This document shows positions 39,151 through 39,695 of a stretch of DNA of 39,695 nt, piece after piece (positions within the stretch are counted from its first letter, which is position 1; every line of letters begins with the position of its first letter). This DNA comes from Rubrivivax sp. (GTDB taxonomy: Bacteria > Pseudomonadota > Gammaproteobacteria > Burkholderiales > Burkholderiaceae_C). The DNA lies in contig JAEUPE010000201.1 of the NCBI GenBank assembly GCA_016790435.1, forward strand, positions 1-39,695, in the 5' to 3' direction. Made by a program: the position numbers and the translations under genes. Below the pieces are notes generated by a model. That model saw only the letters and a list, made by a program, of their open reading frames with translations. It did no database searches and was not told the origin of the DNA.

Positions 39151-39695
39151 CTAGGTGGCGCGGCCCGGGGGCTTCGGTGGCGCAATGTTGCCGCCCATGC
39201 CGACCACGATGCCCGCGACGATGAGCGCGAACGCGATCGCGTGATAGCCCTGCGGCCACTGCCCGAGCGCGAAGCCCGAGAGCACGGCGGCGAAGAGCGG
39301 CGTGAGGTTGTTGAAGATCGAGGCCAGCGCCGGCCCGCCCTGCGCCACGCCGAGCCCCCAGCAGCGGTAGGCCCCGATGGAGGCGGCCAGCGAGATGTAG
39401 GCGAGCGCCGCCAGCACGCCCCAGCCCCAGCGGATGGGCGCGGCACCGAGGGCTTGCTCGCCGAGCGTGAAGACGCTCGACGCGAGGCAGCCGAAGATGA
39501 CCTGCACGAGCAGCAGGCCGGCCCAGTCCCAGCCCTGCTGCGCCGTCGGGCGCGCCTCGCCGCGCATCGAAGCGGGCGGGCGCGCGAGCAGCCAGCTGTA
39601 GAAGGCCCAGCCGATGATGGCCGCGAGCATGAAGAGGTCGCCCGGCACGAACTGCACCTGGGCCAGCACGGCCGGCGAGCCGCGCGAGATGACGA
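39151..39695 (-). CDS. EamA/DMT-family transporter, C-terminal half (cut by window edge)
   Basis: About 180 C-terminal residues are present and the frame stays open to the right edge, so the start is outside the window. Seen: LFMLAAIIGWAFYSWLLARPP at the start of EamA repeat 2, AALAYISLAASIGAYRCWGLGVAQ, then FNNLTPLFAAVLSGFALGQWP and AFALIVAGIVVGMGG. This is the usual second repeat of a drug/metabolite exporter; the substrate is unknown. It converges with the GntR gene, whose stop lies only 24 bases away. Confidence 0.88.
   Translation of the reverse strand, partial: VISRGSPAVLAQVQFVPGDLFMLAAIIGWAFYSWLLARPPASMRGEARPTAQQGWDWAGLLLVQVIFGCLASSVFTLGEQALGAAPIRWGWGVLAALAYISLAASIGAYRCWGLGVAQGGPALASIFNNLTPLFAAVLSGFALGQWPQGYHAIAFALIVAGIVVGMGGNIAPPKPPGRAT

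Overview
The window is about 70% GC and densely packed with genes. It reads as a chromosomal stretch of a betaproteobacterium of the order Burkholderiales, probably close to the Rubrivivax/Leptothrix/Piscinibacter or Comamonadaceae lineages. This placement is inferred from the codon usage, the recJ–RpfE-type neighbour pair, the TctA/TctB transporter type, the orphan GspE-like ATPase, and intergenic repeats that I associate with this group from memory. No rRNA, tRNA, CRISPR array, prophage or recognisable transposase was found.

Layout. (1) 1-1707, minus strand: the start of a glycine-cleavage operon (gcvT, then gcvH running off the left edge), preceded by a textbook tandem glycine riboswitch with its own promoter. 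(2) 1844-4057: gluQ and an FKBP-type prolyl isomerase on plus, facing a PHP-domain phosphoesterase on minus. (3) 4106-7478, minus: lolC-lolD-lolE, with two closely related permease genes flanking the ATPase and a hairpin-rich GC element between lolD and lolE. (4) 7662-12554: an RpfE-type protein and recJ (plus), a YcgR/PilZ c-di-GMP protein (minus) and a PQQ-type sugar dehydrogenase (plus). (5) 12645-17012, minus: a PDZ-less trypsin-like protease, a MoxR AAA+ ATPase, a DUF58 protein and a BatA-like VWA protein. (6) 17191-21313, plus: a translationally coupled trio (TatD-type nuclease, family-6 hypoxanthine/uracil-DNA glycosylase, spermidine-synthase-like protein), then a GspE/PilB-type ATPase. 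(7) 21429-23421: tctB and tctA without a binding protein, followed by a gene-free 0.6 kb holding a large imperfect inverted repeat. (8) 24046-31146: an MFS transporter with an extra C-terminal domain, a YbaN-like membrane protein, a gamma-glutamyltransferase, an EamA transporter, an SDR with an altered active site, and a second PQQ-type sugar dehydrogenase predicted to be a lipoprotein. (9) 31281-39126: a probable sugar-acid or hydroxy-acid catabolic cluster. It holds a TRAP transporter (QMP), a D-2-hydroxyacid dehydrogenase, a RraA-like aldolase, a PfkB/KdgK-like kinase, a KduD-like SDR and a cupin, with a divergent GntR/FCD regulator. (10) 39151-39695: a partial EamA transporter.

The parts most likely to reward further work are: the sugar-acid cluster, whose substrate cannot be assigned to a standard pathway; the TatD/glycosylase/spermidine-synthase-like trio, a possible DNA-base-damage operon; the MoxR/DUF58/VWA set beside a membrane-anchored protease; and the inverted-repeat element at 23.5-23.95 kb. 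All family assignments come from motifs read by eye; no database search was run.
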